A stretch of DNA of 12,432 bases from Candidatus Pacearchaeota archaeon (GTDB lineage Archaea > Nanobdellota > Nanobdellia > Pacearchaeales > GW2011-AR1): positions 1 to 12,432 of the forward strand of contig JAFCDH010000014.1 in the NCBI GenBank assembly GCA_017609795.1, read 5' to 3'. Positions 1 to 6,121 of the stretch are shown in pieces. The stretch's first letter is position 1. Each line of letters opens with the position of its first letter. Below the pieces are notes generated by a model. That model was not told the origin of the DNA, searched no databases, and saw nothing but the letters and a program-made list of their open reading frames with translations. Position numbers and translations under genes: made by a program.

Positions 1-137
1 TAGATCTCCTTAATAGAATTATTAAAGATATTCTTTGACAATTTGTAAACTCTTTATTTCCTGTTTTATTAAAGTGCATAGGCATTCCAGAAGAATGGAA
101 AAGGTTAAGTAATTAATTATGTAGCTCATTATAATGT

Positions 138-174
138 TTAGGTAGAGTTTTTTATGAAAGCATACTCTACCTAA
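138..174. repeat. 11-bp perfect inverted repeat, 15-nt loop
   Basis: TTAGGTAGAGT at 138-148 is perfectly complementary to ACTCTACCTAA at 164-174, around a 15-nt AT-rich loop. It lies 52 bp beyond the kae1 stop. Neither side is followed by a T-run, so it is not a typical archaeal U-tract terminator. It could be the stem of a small RNA, an RNA processing or stability hairpin at the end of the NYN-kae1 transcript, or a protein-binding palindrome. The sequence does not decide between these. Confidence 0.6.
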
Positions 175-225
175 GCAGGTTTAGATTAACTAATTTTCGG
201 TTTTAATTAGAACTCCGGACAGCGC

Positions 226-1209
226 TCACTCTCTCCACTTAACCACCACGTCATCTGTTCTTTCTTTAGAATTAATATCAATCTTATCAATATCCTTATC
301 TTTAACTCCAAGACCTTTATTAAACATAATTTCTCCTAAATAAGCAATCATTGCACCATTATCTTGCAGAAGACTATTTTCAGGAACAAAAAACTTAGCC
401 CCTCTTTCTTTACACATTATTTTACACATTTCTTGCAAGCGAGTATTACATCCAACACCCCCTCCTAATAATAATTCTTTTTTGTCTGTATGAGCAAGAG
501 CTCTTTCAGCAGCCTCAACCAACATTGCAAAAACTGTTTCTTGTAAAGAAAAAGCTAAATCTTCAACATTATATTTTCCAGAATCATGAATTTGTTTTAG
601 TTTAGTTAAAATACCAGAAAAAGCAACATCCATTCCTTTTAATCTATAAGGCAATTCAATATATTCTCCTTTCTCAGCTAATTTTTGTATCTTAGGTCCT
701 CCTGGAAAACCAATATCTAAATAACGAGCAAAATTATCAATAAAATTCCCAACACCAATATCAAGAGTTTCACCAAATACTCGATATTTTCCTCCTGCAT
801 ATGCAATTATTTGTGTATTTGCTCCAGAAGCATATAAAAGAACAGGATCTTTAGCACCAGTCATTCTTCCAATCTCAAGGTGTGCAACACAATGATTAAC
901 ACAAACAACACCAATTCCCAATTCCTCTGCTTTTCTTTTTGCAAATTTCATTCCTTCAATTAAACAAGGAGATAAACCAGGAGCAGAAGAAAAAGCAATA
1001 GCAGTAATCTCATTCTCATTAACTTCTGCCTTTTTCAAAGCCTCTTCATAAACTTTATCACAAACTAATGCATGATGCTTAGCAGCATCAATAGGAATTA
1101 TCCCTCCTTTTTTAGTTGTATAACTATCTTTAACATTACAAAGAATCTTTTTATTTTCAACAAGCCCTATTCCAAAAGTATGTGCTGTTGATTCTATTCC
1201 TAGGATCAT
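226..1209 (-). CDS. kae1: tRNA N6-threonylcarbamoyltransferase Kae1 (KEOPS catalytic subunit)
   Basis: Kae1/TsaD-family enzyme, 327 aa, cytoplasmic. It transfers the threonylcarbamoyl group from TC-AMP to A37 of ANN-decoding tRNAs, giving t6A, within the KEOPS complex. Visible marks are the N-terminal GIES ASKHA-fold strand, HH at 45-46, metal ligands H106 and H110 in NHCVAH, Y126, GGGVGCN at 249-255 and the last metal ligand D283 in QDNGAM. Length is normal for a single-domain Kae1. The protein ends in a TDDVVVKW-type tail, about where Kae1-Bud32 fusions continue into the kinase, so Bud32 is not fused here and must be encoded elsewhere. The start is ATG at 1209, overlapping the NYN stop in ATGA, so translation is probably coupled. 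It shares the structured leader upstream of that gene. Confidence 0.96.
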   Translation of the reverse strand: MILGIESTAHTFGIGLVENKKILCNVKDSYTTKKGGIIPIDAAKHHALVCDKVYEEALKKAEVNENEITAIAFSSAPGLSPCLIEGMKFAKRKAEELGIGVVCVNHCVAHLEIGRMTGAKDPVLLYASGANTQIIAYAGGKYRVFGETLDIGVGNFIDNFARYLDIGFPGGPKIQKLAEKGEYIELPYRLKGMDVAFSGILTKLKQIHDSGKYNVEDLAFSLQETVFAMLVEAAERALAHTDKKELLLGGGVGCNTRLQEMCKIMCKERGAKFFVPENSLLQDNGAMIAYLGEIMFNKGLGVKDKDIDKIDINSKERTDDVVVKWRE

Positions 1210-1808
1210 TTTGGATTCTCCTTTTTAATTTCTGTATCTTCAAAATCTTTTTCTCTTAATTTAACCCATCTAGAACAGACATTTAATAAATGATTAGAAC
1301 GATAAAATAAACTTTTTCTTTTATTCTCAAAGTATGTATAAAGTACAACCTCAATATCCATCTTTTCTTTTATCATTTTGATAATTGGAGCAAAATCTGA
1401 ATCAGAAGAAATTAATATGACTTTTTTTATATTCGAAAATTCTTCTTTGAATAAACATAAATCTGCAACAATCCAAGAATCAACTCCTTTTTGATTAAAT
1501 TTAATTTTTCCTTTTTCATCAAATATTCTTTGGCATCTTCTTTCTCTTACTGTTACCCAATTTTTTTTATCAAGCATTTTTTTAATCTTATCATATTTTT
1601 TCTTCCGAAATCTTTCATCTTCAGTTGGATATTTACTTTGAAAAGAAGGGGCCATATAAACAAAAAGATGCTTTAAATTCAAATTTTCTTTTTTACAAAT
1701 ATTTCTAAAGGTTTGTAGAAATTTTTTCTTTTTTTTAGTTATTTTTTGAAAATATCTCTTAACTAATCTAAAAAACCCATCATCAACAAGAATAATAGTA
1801 TCTTCCAT
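1206..1808 (-). CDS. NYN/PIN-like (LabA-type) predicted ribonuclease
   Basis: A 200-aa protein with the acidic signature of NYN domains, which are PIN-fold metal-dependent nucleases usually acting on RNA. Acidic residues are D9-D10 in the first strand (ILVDD), D110 in KGVDSW, D116 in ADLC, and D136/D138 in the ISSDSDF motif that closes many NYN active sites. Residues 22-104 form a Lys-rich insert and linker that could bind RNA; the C-terminal tail is charged. The ATG at 1808 follows GGAGG at 1819-1823 with 10-nt spacing, unlike the leaderless genes around it. It overlaps kae1 by 4 nt, suggesting a functional link to tRNA modification or tRNA quality control. That link is inference; the substrate is unknown. 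Confidence 0.8.
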   Translation of the reverse strand: MEDTIILVDDGFFRLVKRYFQKITKKKKKFLQTFRNICKKENLNLKHLFVYMAPSFQSKYPTEDERFRKKKYDKIKKMLDKKNWVTVRERRCQRIFDEKGKIKFNQKGVDSWIVADLCLFKEEFSNIKKVILISSDSDFAPIIKMIKEKMDIEVVLYTYFENKRKSLFYRSNHLLNVCSRWVKLREKDFEDTEIKKENPK

Positions 1809-1818
1809 TATAAAAAAA

Positions 1819-1823
1819 CCTCC
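1819..1823 (-). promoter_or_regulatory. Shine-Dalgarno GGAGG of the NYN gene
   Basis: Reads GGAGG on the minus strand, 10 nt before the ATG at 1808. It sits downstream of the leader hairpins. UUCC at 1873-1876, in the hairpin linker, could pair with GGAG, so leader folding might affect initiation; that last point is speculative. Confidence 0.65.
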
Positions 1824-1840
1824 AAAAAATTATAACAAAT

Positions 1841-1900
1841 AAAAAGCATCCGGCGACCACAAAGATCACCGGGGAATATACTCACAGTCCGAAGACTGCT
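1841..1900 (-). ncRNA. Candidate structured leader RNA or small RNA, two GC-rich hairpins
   Basis: A GC-rich island in AT-rich surroundings. On the minus strand, CAGTC-TTCG-GACTG (1898 to 1885) is a 5-bp stem capped by the very stable C(UUCG)G tetraloop. It is followed by a 9-bp stem (1872-1864 with 1858-1850, loop 1863-1859) and then a T5 run at 1845-1841. The second stem contains two G-U pairs that become A-C mismatches on the other strand, so the RNA is minus-strand. AGC at 1900-1898 can pair with GCT at 1847-1845 to help close the whole. A TATA box at 1922-1930 puts the start near 1900. It is either a free sRNA ending at the T-run or the 5' leader of NYN-kae1. No known RNA family was recognised. 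Confidence 0.6.
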
Positions 1901-1921
1901 ATTAATATTAAGTTCTAACGG

Positions 1922-1930
1922 TTTATAAAA
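1922..1930 (-). promoter_or_regulatory. TATA box for the leader RNA and NYN-kae1 operon
   Basis: TTTTATAAA on the minus strand, centred about 25 nt before position 1900, where the first hairpin begins. The spacing fits an archaeal TATA/TFB promoter and independently supports transcription of the hairpin region. Confidence 0.55.
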
Positions 1931-1941
1931 ATTGCTATTTT

Positions 1942-2022
1942 CTACCATCTTCCTATCTTTCTTGCATATGATTTCATTTCGTCAGGAATTAGATACCCCC
2001 TTAAATAAAGCCCTTTCATTAT
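1942..2022 (-). other. 25-codon ORF in frame after the UAG of the upstream metallopeptidase
   Basis: Directly after the UAG at 2025-2023, the same frame continues ATA, ATG and then 24 more sense codons to a second UAG at 1944-1942. The peptide looks protein-like: it contains RGYLIPDEMKSYARKIGRW, a charged helix-like tail. It may be the natural C-terminus of the metallopeptidase cut off by a nonsense codon or reached by readthrough, or a separate 25-aa ORF restarting 3 nt after the stop. TAG appears to be an ordinary stop elsewhere in this window (6623-6625, 11132-11134). Confidence 0.4.
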
Positions 2023-2445
2023 CTATTTTGAAAATATTTTCTCCCATTCTTTAGCAAAGAGATAAGATTCTTTAGCATATCCTCTTTTTATAACTTCCTT
2101 CTGTGTTTTAATTTCAATTTTTCTTGAAAAAGATGTATTAATCCACCAACTTAAAATCTTCCTAAAATTATGAAATAAACTACTAAAAAAATCTTTCTTA
2201 AAATAATCTAAGATTATATGAGAAAGTTCATGTGCTAATTGTGATTTTAAAAATTTAATACTTGTATTTCTTCTATGTTTATTAATAAAAATATAATAAT
2301 TTTCAAATCCTTTTCCTGCAAAACTCCAACAAGAAACAAATCTTGGAAATTCTACTAATTTAACTTCTCCCTTCTTCAGCTCAGGAAAACTCTTATTAAT
2401 CAATTTATTAATAACCTCTCTATATCTTTTAGTTTGATCTTCCAT
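2023..2445 (-). CDS. Small HExxH zinc metallopeptidase-like protein
   Basis: A 140-aa soluble protein with AHELSHIIL (H72, E73, H76), the zinc-binding and catalytic HExxH helix of zincin peptidases. A third ligand is not certain; E111 in the following IEIKTQKE helix is a candidate. Residues 1-65 form the substrate-side strands and helices. The overall plan recalls small archaeal proteins related to the ImmA/SprT/M48 zincins, but no family was firmly recognised. The ATG at 2445 lies 26 nt after the centre of a TATA box, so the mRNA is probably leaderless. The frame continues past the UAG into a coding-like tail, so this may be a truncated version of a protein of about 167 aa. Substrate unknown. 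Confidence 0.7.
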   Translation of the reverse strand: MEDQTKRYREVINKLINKSFPELKKGEVKLVEFPRFVSCWSFAGKGFENYYIFINKHRRNTSIKFLKSQLAHELSHIILDYFKKDFFSSLFHNFRKILSWWINTSFSRKIEIKTQKEVIKRGYAKESYLFAKEWEKIFSK

Positions 2446-2465
2446 AAAAAACCCAACAAAAACAA

Positions 2466-2477
2466 TTATATAAAAAG
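2466..2477 (-). promoter_or_regulatory. TATA box of the HExxH metallopeptidase gene
   Basis: CTTTTTATATAA on the minus strand, centred about 26 nt before the ATG at 2445, consistent with a leaderless transcript. T-rich sequence just upstream on this strand (2491-2513) probably ends the 43-codon gene's transcript. Confidence 0.5.
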
Positions 2478-2560
2478 AACTACAAAAAAATAAAAAATGT
2501 CAATAAGAAACACCTCTTTTTCCCAAAGACATCAATAATATAAAGTTTCAGATTTTAATT

Positions 2561-2692
2561 TTACTTCTTTTTTTTCTTCTTTTTTCTTCCACCTCTAGCC
2601 ATTACTGCTTCACATAAATTTCCTGAACCATCAATATAATACAAATGACCTGGTTTTCTATCAACTACATTTTTTTTAATTACCTTTCCCAT
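2561..2692 (-). CDS. 43-aa conserved-looking basic protein with poly-lysine tail
   Basis: A short ORF supported by an excellent Shine-Dalgarno (AGGAGGT at 2706-2700, 7 nt before ATG 2692) and a TATA box further upstream. The 43-aa product starts MGKVIKKNVV, has a core with KPGHLYYIDGSGN, then a Cys at 27 and MARGG, and ends in an Arg followed by seven lysines up to TAA. The GHLYYIDGSGNLC part reads like a small beta-hairpin or zinc-ribbon-like module, but only one Cys is present. I have an impression that similar Lys-tailed mini-proteins occur in DPANN genomes but cannot name a family. The basic tail suggests nucleic acid or ribosome binding (inference). It stands alone with its own promoter and terminator, and the strong ribosome site suggests high expression. 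Confidence 0.8.
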   Translation of the reverse strand: MGKVIKKNVVDRKPGHLYYIDGSGNLCEAVMARGGRKKKKKKK

Positions 2693-2699
2693 TCTCTTT

Positions 2700-2706
2700 A
2701 CCTCCT
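2700..2706 (-). promoter_or_regulatory. Strong Shine-Dalgarno AGGAGGT
   Basis: AGGAGGT on the minus strand, 7 nt before the ATG at 2692. It fixes the start of the 43-aa protein and contrasts with the leaderless genes on either side. Confidence 0.8.
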
Positions 2707-2737
2707 TTTAAATGATATATATTTAAAACATTTTAAG

Positions 2738-2770
2738 TATTTAAAGGTTTCTCTCGTCGAGAAATCTTTA
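2738..2770 (-). promoter_or_regulatory. TATA box overlapped by a 12-pair inverted repeat (possible operator)
   Basis: CTTTAAATAC (2747-2738, minus) is a good TATA/BRE for the 43-aa gene, leaving a leader of about 25 nt that includes the Shine-Dalgarno. Overlapping its upstream edge, 2742-2753 pairs with 2759-2770 around TCGTC: 12 pairs with one G-T. It contains the 11-nt palindrome TCTCGTCGAGA at 2752-2762. It could be a repressor or activator site, or the 3' hairpin of the DUF192 transcript. Confidence 0.45.
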
Positions 2771-2861
2771 TTTATCAACCTTAAATATTATTAATTTTAT
2801 ATTTTAATATTTCTCTCAAAAAAATCAAGTTATGCTTTTTCTTCAAAGTTTAATTATTTTA

Positions 2862-3191
2862 TTAATTATCAGTTAAAAATAACAATTTAGAAAAAGCTTT
2901 ATTATTGGAAGGGATTTCTAAAAGTTTATCAAATTTAAAAAAAGGCTTAATTAAAGTTCTCCAATTTCTAATTAATTTAGCGTCGATAACTTCATCATTA
3001 TTAAACCAAATTGCAATAAAAGGCTGACAAAAAAATGAATGGATTGCTCTTCTCCTAGATTTTCTAAAAACAAAAAGTAAAGGTTTTTTCTTTAATCCAA
3101 ACATAAGCCCTAACCCTTTAGAAAAAACATTAGCACATTTTTCAACCTCTAATTCAAAATCTTTTTCCTTATAATTAAATTTAAATTTCAT
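2862..3191 (-). CDS. DUF192 family protein
   Basis: A 109-aa protein matching the DUF192 (PF02643) plan: a K/R-GLGLMFGL turn at 25-33 (the family's RGLMGR-like segment), LLFVF at 38-42, the central FFCQPFIAIWFNNDEVIDA stretch at 53-71 (family form: W/F-M-N-T-x-I-P-L-D-I-x-F-x-D), and an LLEIP segment at 90-94 near the end (family VLELP). No signal peptide, so probably cytoplasmic, whereas many relatives are exported. Function of the family is not established. The N-terminal frame begins at ATG 3191; a palindromic TTTAAA at 3233-3238 would give a leader of about 18 nt. It stands between two unrelated metallopeptidase genes on the same strand. Confidence 0.75.
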   Translation of the reverse strand: MKFKFNYKEKDFELEVEKCANVFSKGLGLMFGLKKKPLLFVFRKSRRRAIHSFFCQPFIAIWFNNDEVIDAKLIRNWRTLIKPFFKFDKLLEIPSNNKAFSKLLFLTDN

Positions 3192-3225
3192 TTTATTCTC
3201 TTTTTAAAATATTGATTTGGATCAT

Positions 3226-3242
3226 AACCTTTTTTAAAGGTT
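3226..3242 (-). promoter_or_regulatory. Palindromic TATA-like element upstream of the DUF192 gene
   Basis: AACCTTT-TTT-AAAGGTT is a 7-bp inverted repeat enclosing a TTTAAA core. It is centred about 43 nt before the DUF192 ATG, so a start 25 nt downstream leaves a short leader. Promoter assignment is tentative. Confidence 0.35.
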
Positions 3243-3353
3243 TGTTTTATTTACCTATATTTCTACAAGCTCAATCAAGAGATATTATCTGAATAGCCTA
3301 GTCTAATCATCTTCAAAACTCTAAGTTTTATAAGATTTAAGTTTTAATTCATC

Positions 3354-3734
3354 TCAACAATACAAACTATCTATATATTTTCTATACAACTTCTCAACAT
3401 TTTTTGTTGTAACAACATTATGATGTTTAAATCCTCCACCAAAACAATTTGGAATATGCATTAATTCATGAATTAATGTTTTATCTTGCTCTTCTCTTGA
3501 CATTTTATCAAATCTTTCACTAATAATCTCTATAATATAAACTGCAGAAATATTCAAACATTTCTGCCAGATTTTAGAAAGAGCATGACATCTTGCAATT
3601 GTTCCTCTGCTTTGACTTCCTTTACTTCTAATAGCATAAACTCCTGAAAATCTAACATGATTCATATTAATCTTTTTAGCTATCTTATAAAGTCTTTCCA
3701 TAATATCAGGAGCAAATTCATATTTTATTGGCAT
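3354..3734 (-). CDS. COG4900-like predicted metallopeptidase
   Basis: A 126-aa protein with the features of the archaeal predicted metallopeptidase family that I know as COG4900. These are an N-terminal helix after MPIKYE, a strand block with IRSKGSQSRGTIARCH (36-50), then ISERFD (71-76), and the zincin motif IHELMHIP (H89, E90, H93) followed by FGGGFKHH, where H104 or H105 is the likely third zinc ligand. Length and motif order are typical, so the protein looks complete and active. No signal peptide or membrane segment, so cytoplasmic. Target unknown. Start at ATG 3734, stop TGA. A TTTATA-like element near 3768-3774 may be its promoter. It belongs to a different family from the HExxH protein at 2023-2445. 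Confidence 0.8.
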   Translation of the reverse strand: MPIKYEFAPDIMERLYKIAKKINMNHVRFSGVYAIRSKGSQSRGTIARCHALSKIWQKCLNISAVYIIEIISERFDKMSREEQDKTLIHELMHIPNCFGGGFKHHNVVTTKNVEKLYRKYIDSLYC

Positions 3735-3857
3735 CTTTTATTCAAAATTATTTATTTTTTGGAATCTCTATAAATCTTCAAGATTTTCACATCCATAACT
3801 TAATCTTATCATCTCCATCTCATTATATTTTATAACATATAGGTATTTTAATTATAT

Positions 3858-4340
3858 TCAAACATGTCCTGGACATAATATATTATATTTTATTTGTTTT
3901 AATTTTTTTATAGATTCTTGTATTTCTATTTCAGAACCTCCTTCAAGGTCTGTTCTTCCTCTTCCTTGATTGTGAAATATTGTATCTCCTGAAAAAAGAA
4001 TATCCTTGTAAATAAAACAAATAGAATCTCTTGAATGCCCAGGCGTTAATATCGGCTTTATTTCTAAAGGAAGTTCATCAACATTCTCATTAGTTATTAT
4101 TTTTGCATTTGAAAATAAACTAAGATTTCCATCATGATCCCAGTGTTTATGGGTTATAAGAACAAAATCAATATCTTCTGGTTTTAATCCAAGTTCCTTT
4201 AAATCTTTTACAAGTTCTTGTTCATTATCTTTACAAGAAGTATCAATTAAAATATTTTTATTTAATTTTAAAACATACACAGTACTGCCAAAAGCATCAA
4301 AGCATAATTGATAAATATTTTCAGATATTTTAGATATCAT
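3858..4340 (-). CDS. Metallo-beta-lactamase fold hydrolase (glyoxalase II-like)
   Basis: A 160-aa MBL-fold enzyme with all dinuclear metal-site motifs: THKHWDHDG (H64, H66, D68, H69), H102 in TPGHS, D119 in FSGDTIF, and H159 in the terminal CPGH. The F-x-x-G-R-x-D segment at 122-131 is typical of the glyoxalase II/persulfide dioxygenase branch. Substrate cannot be told; a thioesterase such as hydroxyacylglutathione hydrolase-like activity is the usual guess. The chain ends one residue after the last metal ligand, so it lacks the short C-terminal helix most relatives have; all ligands remain. It overlaps the YchF stop in ATGA and is the last gene of the kinase-ychF-MBL operon. Confidence 0.88.
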   Translation of the reverse strand: MISKISENIYQLCFDAFGSTVYVLKLNKNILIDTSCKDNEQELVKDLKELGLKPEDIDFVLITHKHWDHDGNLSLFSNAKIITNENVDELPLEIKPILTPGHSRDSICFIYKDILFSGDTIFHNQGRGRTDLEGGSEIEIQESIKKLKQIKYNILCPGHV

Positions 4341-5518
4341 CGTGTCACAATCTCAAGCCCATCTCTATGTTCTAATTTATGTTCTTTTCCAACTGCCTTT
4401 TTAGTTCTTATATCAATTGCTTTAATAAATTTCTCGCCTAAATCAGTATGAATAATATAAGCAAAGTCTAATGCAGTACTTCCTTTAGGAATTAAAAAAC
4501 AATCAGGAAGAACATTTCCTTTTGAATCTGTTAGTTTTCCTCCTGCAGGAAAAACAGCAATATAATTTAATAAATCAAAAACAACAGAATTCAAAACCTG
4601 CTGTATTCCAGTATTCTCATAAACTTTTAACACATTCTTCTTTATGCTTTCTAAAGCATTTTCTTGCTCTTCATTTAATTTTCTTTTTACTACAAAACTA
4701 TCTTCTCCAGGAACATAATCAATTAATTCTGCTTTGCTTGCTTCACGCAATGCAAGTTCAGAATCTGCACTACAAGGAATAATAATTAATTCAGGGTAAG
4801 CTTTTTTCAAGTTCTTTATATTCTCTTGAGCTGCCTCTTTATCACATTTATTTGCCGCAATTAACATTGGTTTAGTCAAATGTCTTAATTCATGTGCAAA
4901 CTTTAACAATTCTTGCTCTTTCCATTCAGCAGGTTTATTAGTATTATAATTTCCTTTTAATAAAACCTGTTTAACATCTTCTTCTCTAACTTTTAAACCA
5001 GAAAATTGAGTTGCAACTGCACAAGCAAAGTTCTCCTTACTGCTTTGAATTTTCTTTGCAAAAGATTTCCACACTTTTTTTAAAATTCCCAAATACCATA
5101 AATCTAATTCATTTTCAAGCATTTGAACATCATCAACAGGATTATATCCTTTTGTTTCTTTTCCTTTTGCATCTGTTTCACCAGAAGCATCTACAATATG
5201 AATAAAAGCATCTGCGCTTGTTAAATCATCTAAAAACTGATTTCCAAGGCCTTTTCCTTTACTTGCTCCTTCAACTAATCCTGCAACATCTATTAATTCA
5301 ACAGGAACAAATCTTTTTCCGTTTACACAATAACCAGCACGAGGATTACATTGCACACCTAATTCTTTACATAAAGCATTAATTCTAACATAACCTACCC
5401 CATGATTAGGTTTTATTGTTGCAAAAGGATATGCAGCAATAAGTATATCTGCTAAAGTACAAGCTTTAAAAAATGTTGATTTTCCACATGATGGTTTTCC
5501 TAAGATTCCAATTAACAT
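4337..5518 (-). CDS. ychF: YchF/Ygr210-type Obg-family GTPase (redox-regulated ATPase YchF)
   Basis: A 393-aa P-loop NTPase of the Obg/YchF group, archaeal-eukaryotic Ygr210 branch. Visible: G1 GKPSCGKST (7-15), switch I region with PFATIKPN (31-38), G3 DVAGL (77-81), G4 NKCD (223-226), the coiled-coil helical insert around 130-215, and a C-terminal TGS domain (about 318-392, with IPKGSTALDFAYIIH) that typically contacts RNA or the ribosome. Family members bind ribosomes and hydrolyse ATP or GTP. The start is ATG 5518, overlapping the stop of the upstream kinase by 7 nt; the end overlaps the MBL gene by 4 nt. The three genes are therefore one co-translated operon. Confidence 0.93.
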   Translation of the reverse strand: MLIGILGKPSCGKSTFFKACTLADILIAAYPFATIKPNHGVGYVRINALCKELGVQCNPRAGYCVNGKRFVPVELIDVAGLVEGASKGKGLGNQFLDDLTSADAFIHIVDASGETDAKGKETKGYNPVDDVQMLENELDLWYLGILKKVWKSFAKKIQSSKENFACAVATQFSGLKVREEDVKQVLLKGNYNTNKPAEWKEQELLKFAHELRHLTKPMLIAANKCDKEAAQENIKNLKKAYPELIIIPCSADSELALREASKAELIDYVPGEDSFVVKRKLNEEQENALESIKKNVLKVYENTGIQQVLNSVVFDLLNYIAVFPAGGKLTDSKGNVLPDCFLIPKGSTALDFAYIIHTDLGEKFIKAIDIRTKKAVGKEHKLEHRDGLEIVTR

Positions 5519-6069
5519 TTTAATTTAATTTTATTTAAAATATTTAAAATCTTTTCTTTTAAATTATCTATATTTAAATTATTTGGTATTATAAAATCAG
5601 CCATTTCAATACATTTATCAACTTGTTGGCCATATTCTGGTTGATTAATTCCTGCATCCCTTTTTTCAGCAATTAAAAATTCTTCCCATGTCTTTGGATT
5701 TTTAGGATTAGAGCTTTTCTTCACTCTATTAAACCTAATATCTTGTAAACAGTCAATATAAATTAAAAAAAATTTACCAGTTTTTCTTAATTCCTTTATT
5801 TCGCCAGGATTTCTTAAACCATCAAATACATAATCATTATTTAAATCTATTTTTTCCAAAATTTTTTTGACCCAAGCTCCTCCTCCTTCTTCTCTTCTAA
5901 CCTGATCTCCTAAATTTTGCAGATTTTCTCTATTAACCTCAATCATTCTTTTTTTAGCCTCTTCACTAATTACATCAGAAAAAACAACAAAGTTAAAGTT
6001 AAAATTATTTAAAACTTCTGCAACAGTTCCTTTTCCAGAACCAATCCTACCAACAAGTCCAATTAACAT
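5512..6069 (-). CDS. Dephospho-CoA kinase-like P-loop nucleotide kinase
   Basis: A 185-aa P-loop kinase with Walker A GRIGSGKGT (7-15), SDVI at 31-34, the ENLQNLGDQVRRE segment (48-60) and DGLRNPGE (83-90), a signature I associate with archaeal dephospho-CoA-kinase-like or (d)NMP-kinase-like proteins. The C-terminal part has a lid region with KKSSNPKNPKTWEEF and an RDAG element (138). Exact substrate is not settled: CoaE-like or a nucleoside monophosphate kinase are both possible. I choose ATG 6069 rather than the in-frame ATG at 6129: the P-loop then starts at residue 7, the extension would run into the tRNA-Ile gene, and a TATA box lies 25 nt upstream. First gene of the kinase-ychF-MBL operon. 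Confidence 0.85.
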   Translation of the reverse strand: MLIGLVGRIGSGKGTVAEVLNNFNFNFVVFSDVISEEAKKRMIEVNRENLQNLGDQVRREEGGGAWVKKILEKIDLNNDYVFDGLRNPGEIKELRKTGKFFLIYIDCLQDIRFNRVKKSSNPKNPKTWEEFLIAEKRDAGINQPEYGQQVDKCIEMADFIIPNNLNIDNLKEKILNILNKIKLKC

Positions 6070-6090
6070 AAAAAAGTACAGAGAAAAAGC

Positions 6091-6097
6091 TTTAAAT
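6091..6097. promoter_or_regulatory. Shared palindromic TATA box for tRNA-Ile (+) and the kinase operon (-)
   Basis: TTTAAAT, whose core TTTAAA is a perfect palindrome. It lies about 25 nt from the kinase ATG at 6069 and about 28 nt from the tRNA 5' end at 6122, both normal archaeal TATA-to-start distances. No better box is seen in this 52-bp divergent gap, although TTATTAAT at 6101-6108 is near the tRNA. Confidence 0.5.
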
Positions 6098-6121
6098 ATG
6101 TTATTAATATGAGTTTTATAT

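Noticed and set aside
39..116. Plus-strand open stretch ending in a protein-like IPEEWKRLSN before TAA
   Set aside because: It has no start codon after the stop at 36-38, only 25 codons, and no promoter. It may be a gene relic, but chance is enough in AT-rich sequence.
226..1209. Kae1-Bud32 fusion
   Set aside because: The frame stops right after the Kae1 tail, and no kinase motifs follow on either strand in the remaining 225 bases.
3189..3251. Minus-strand open stretch FKKGYDPNQYFKKRIK ending in ATGA with the DUF192 start
   Set aside because: The overlap is attractive, but the frame has only 20 codons and no ATG, GTG or TTG after the upstream stop.
3764..3857. Coding-like tail in frame after the MBL stop, with a 16-codon ORF starting MEMIRLSYG
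   Set aside because: Two stops separate it from the MBL gene, and the family does not continue in this way. A leaderless micro-ORF is possible but unsupported.
4522..5205. Plus-strand ORFs opposite ychF
   Set aside because: They are antisense shadows of a clear YchF gene, with Leu/Gln/His-rich composition typical of such shadows.
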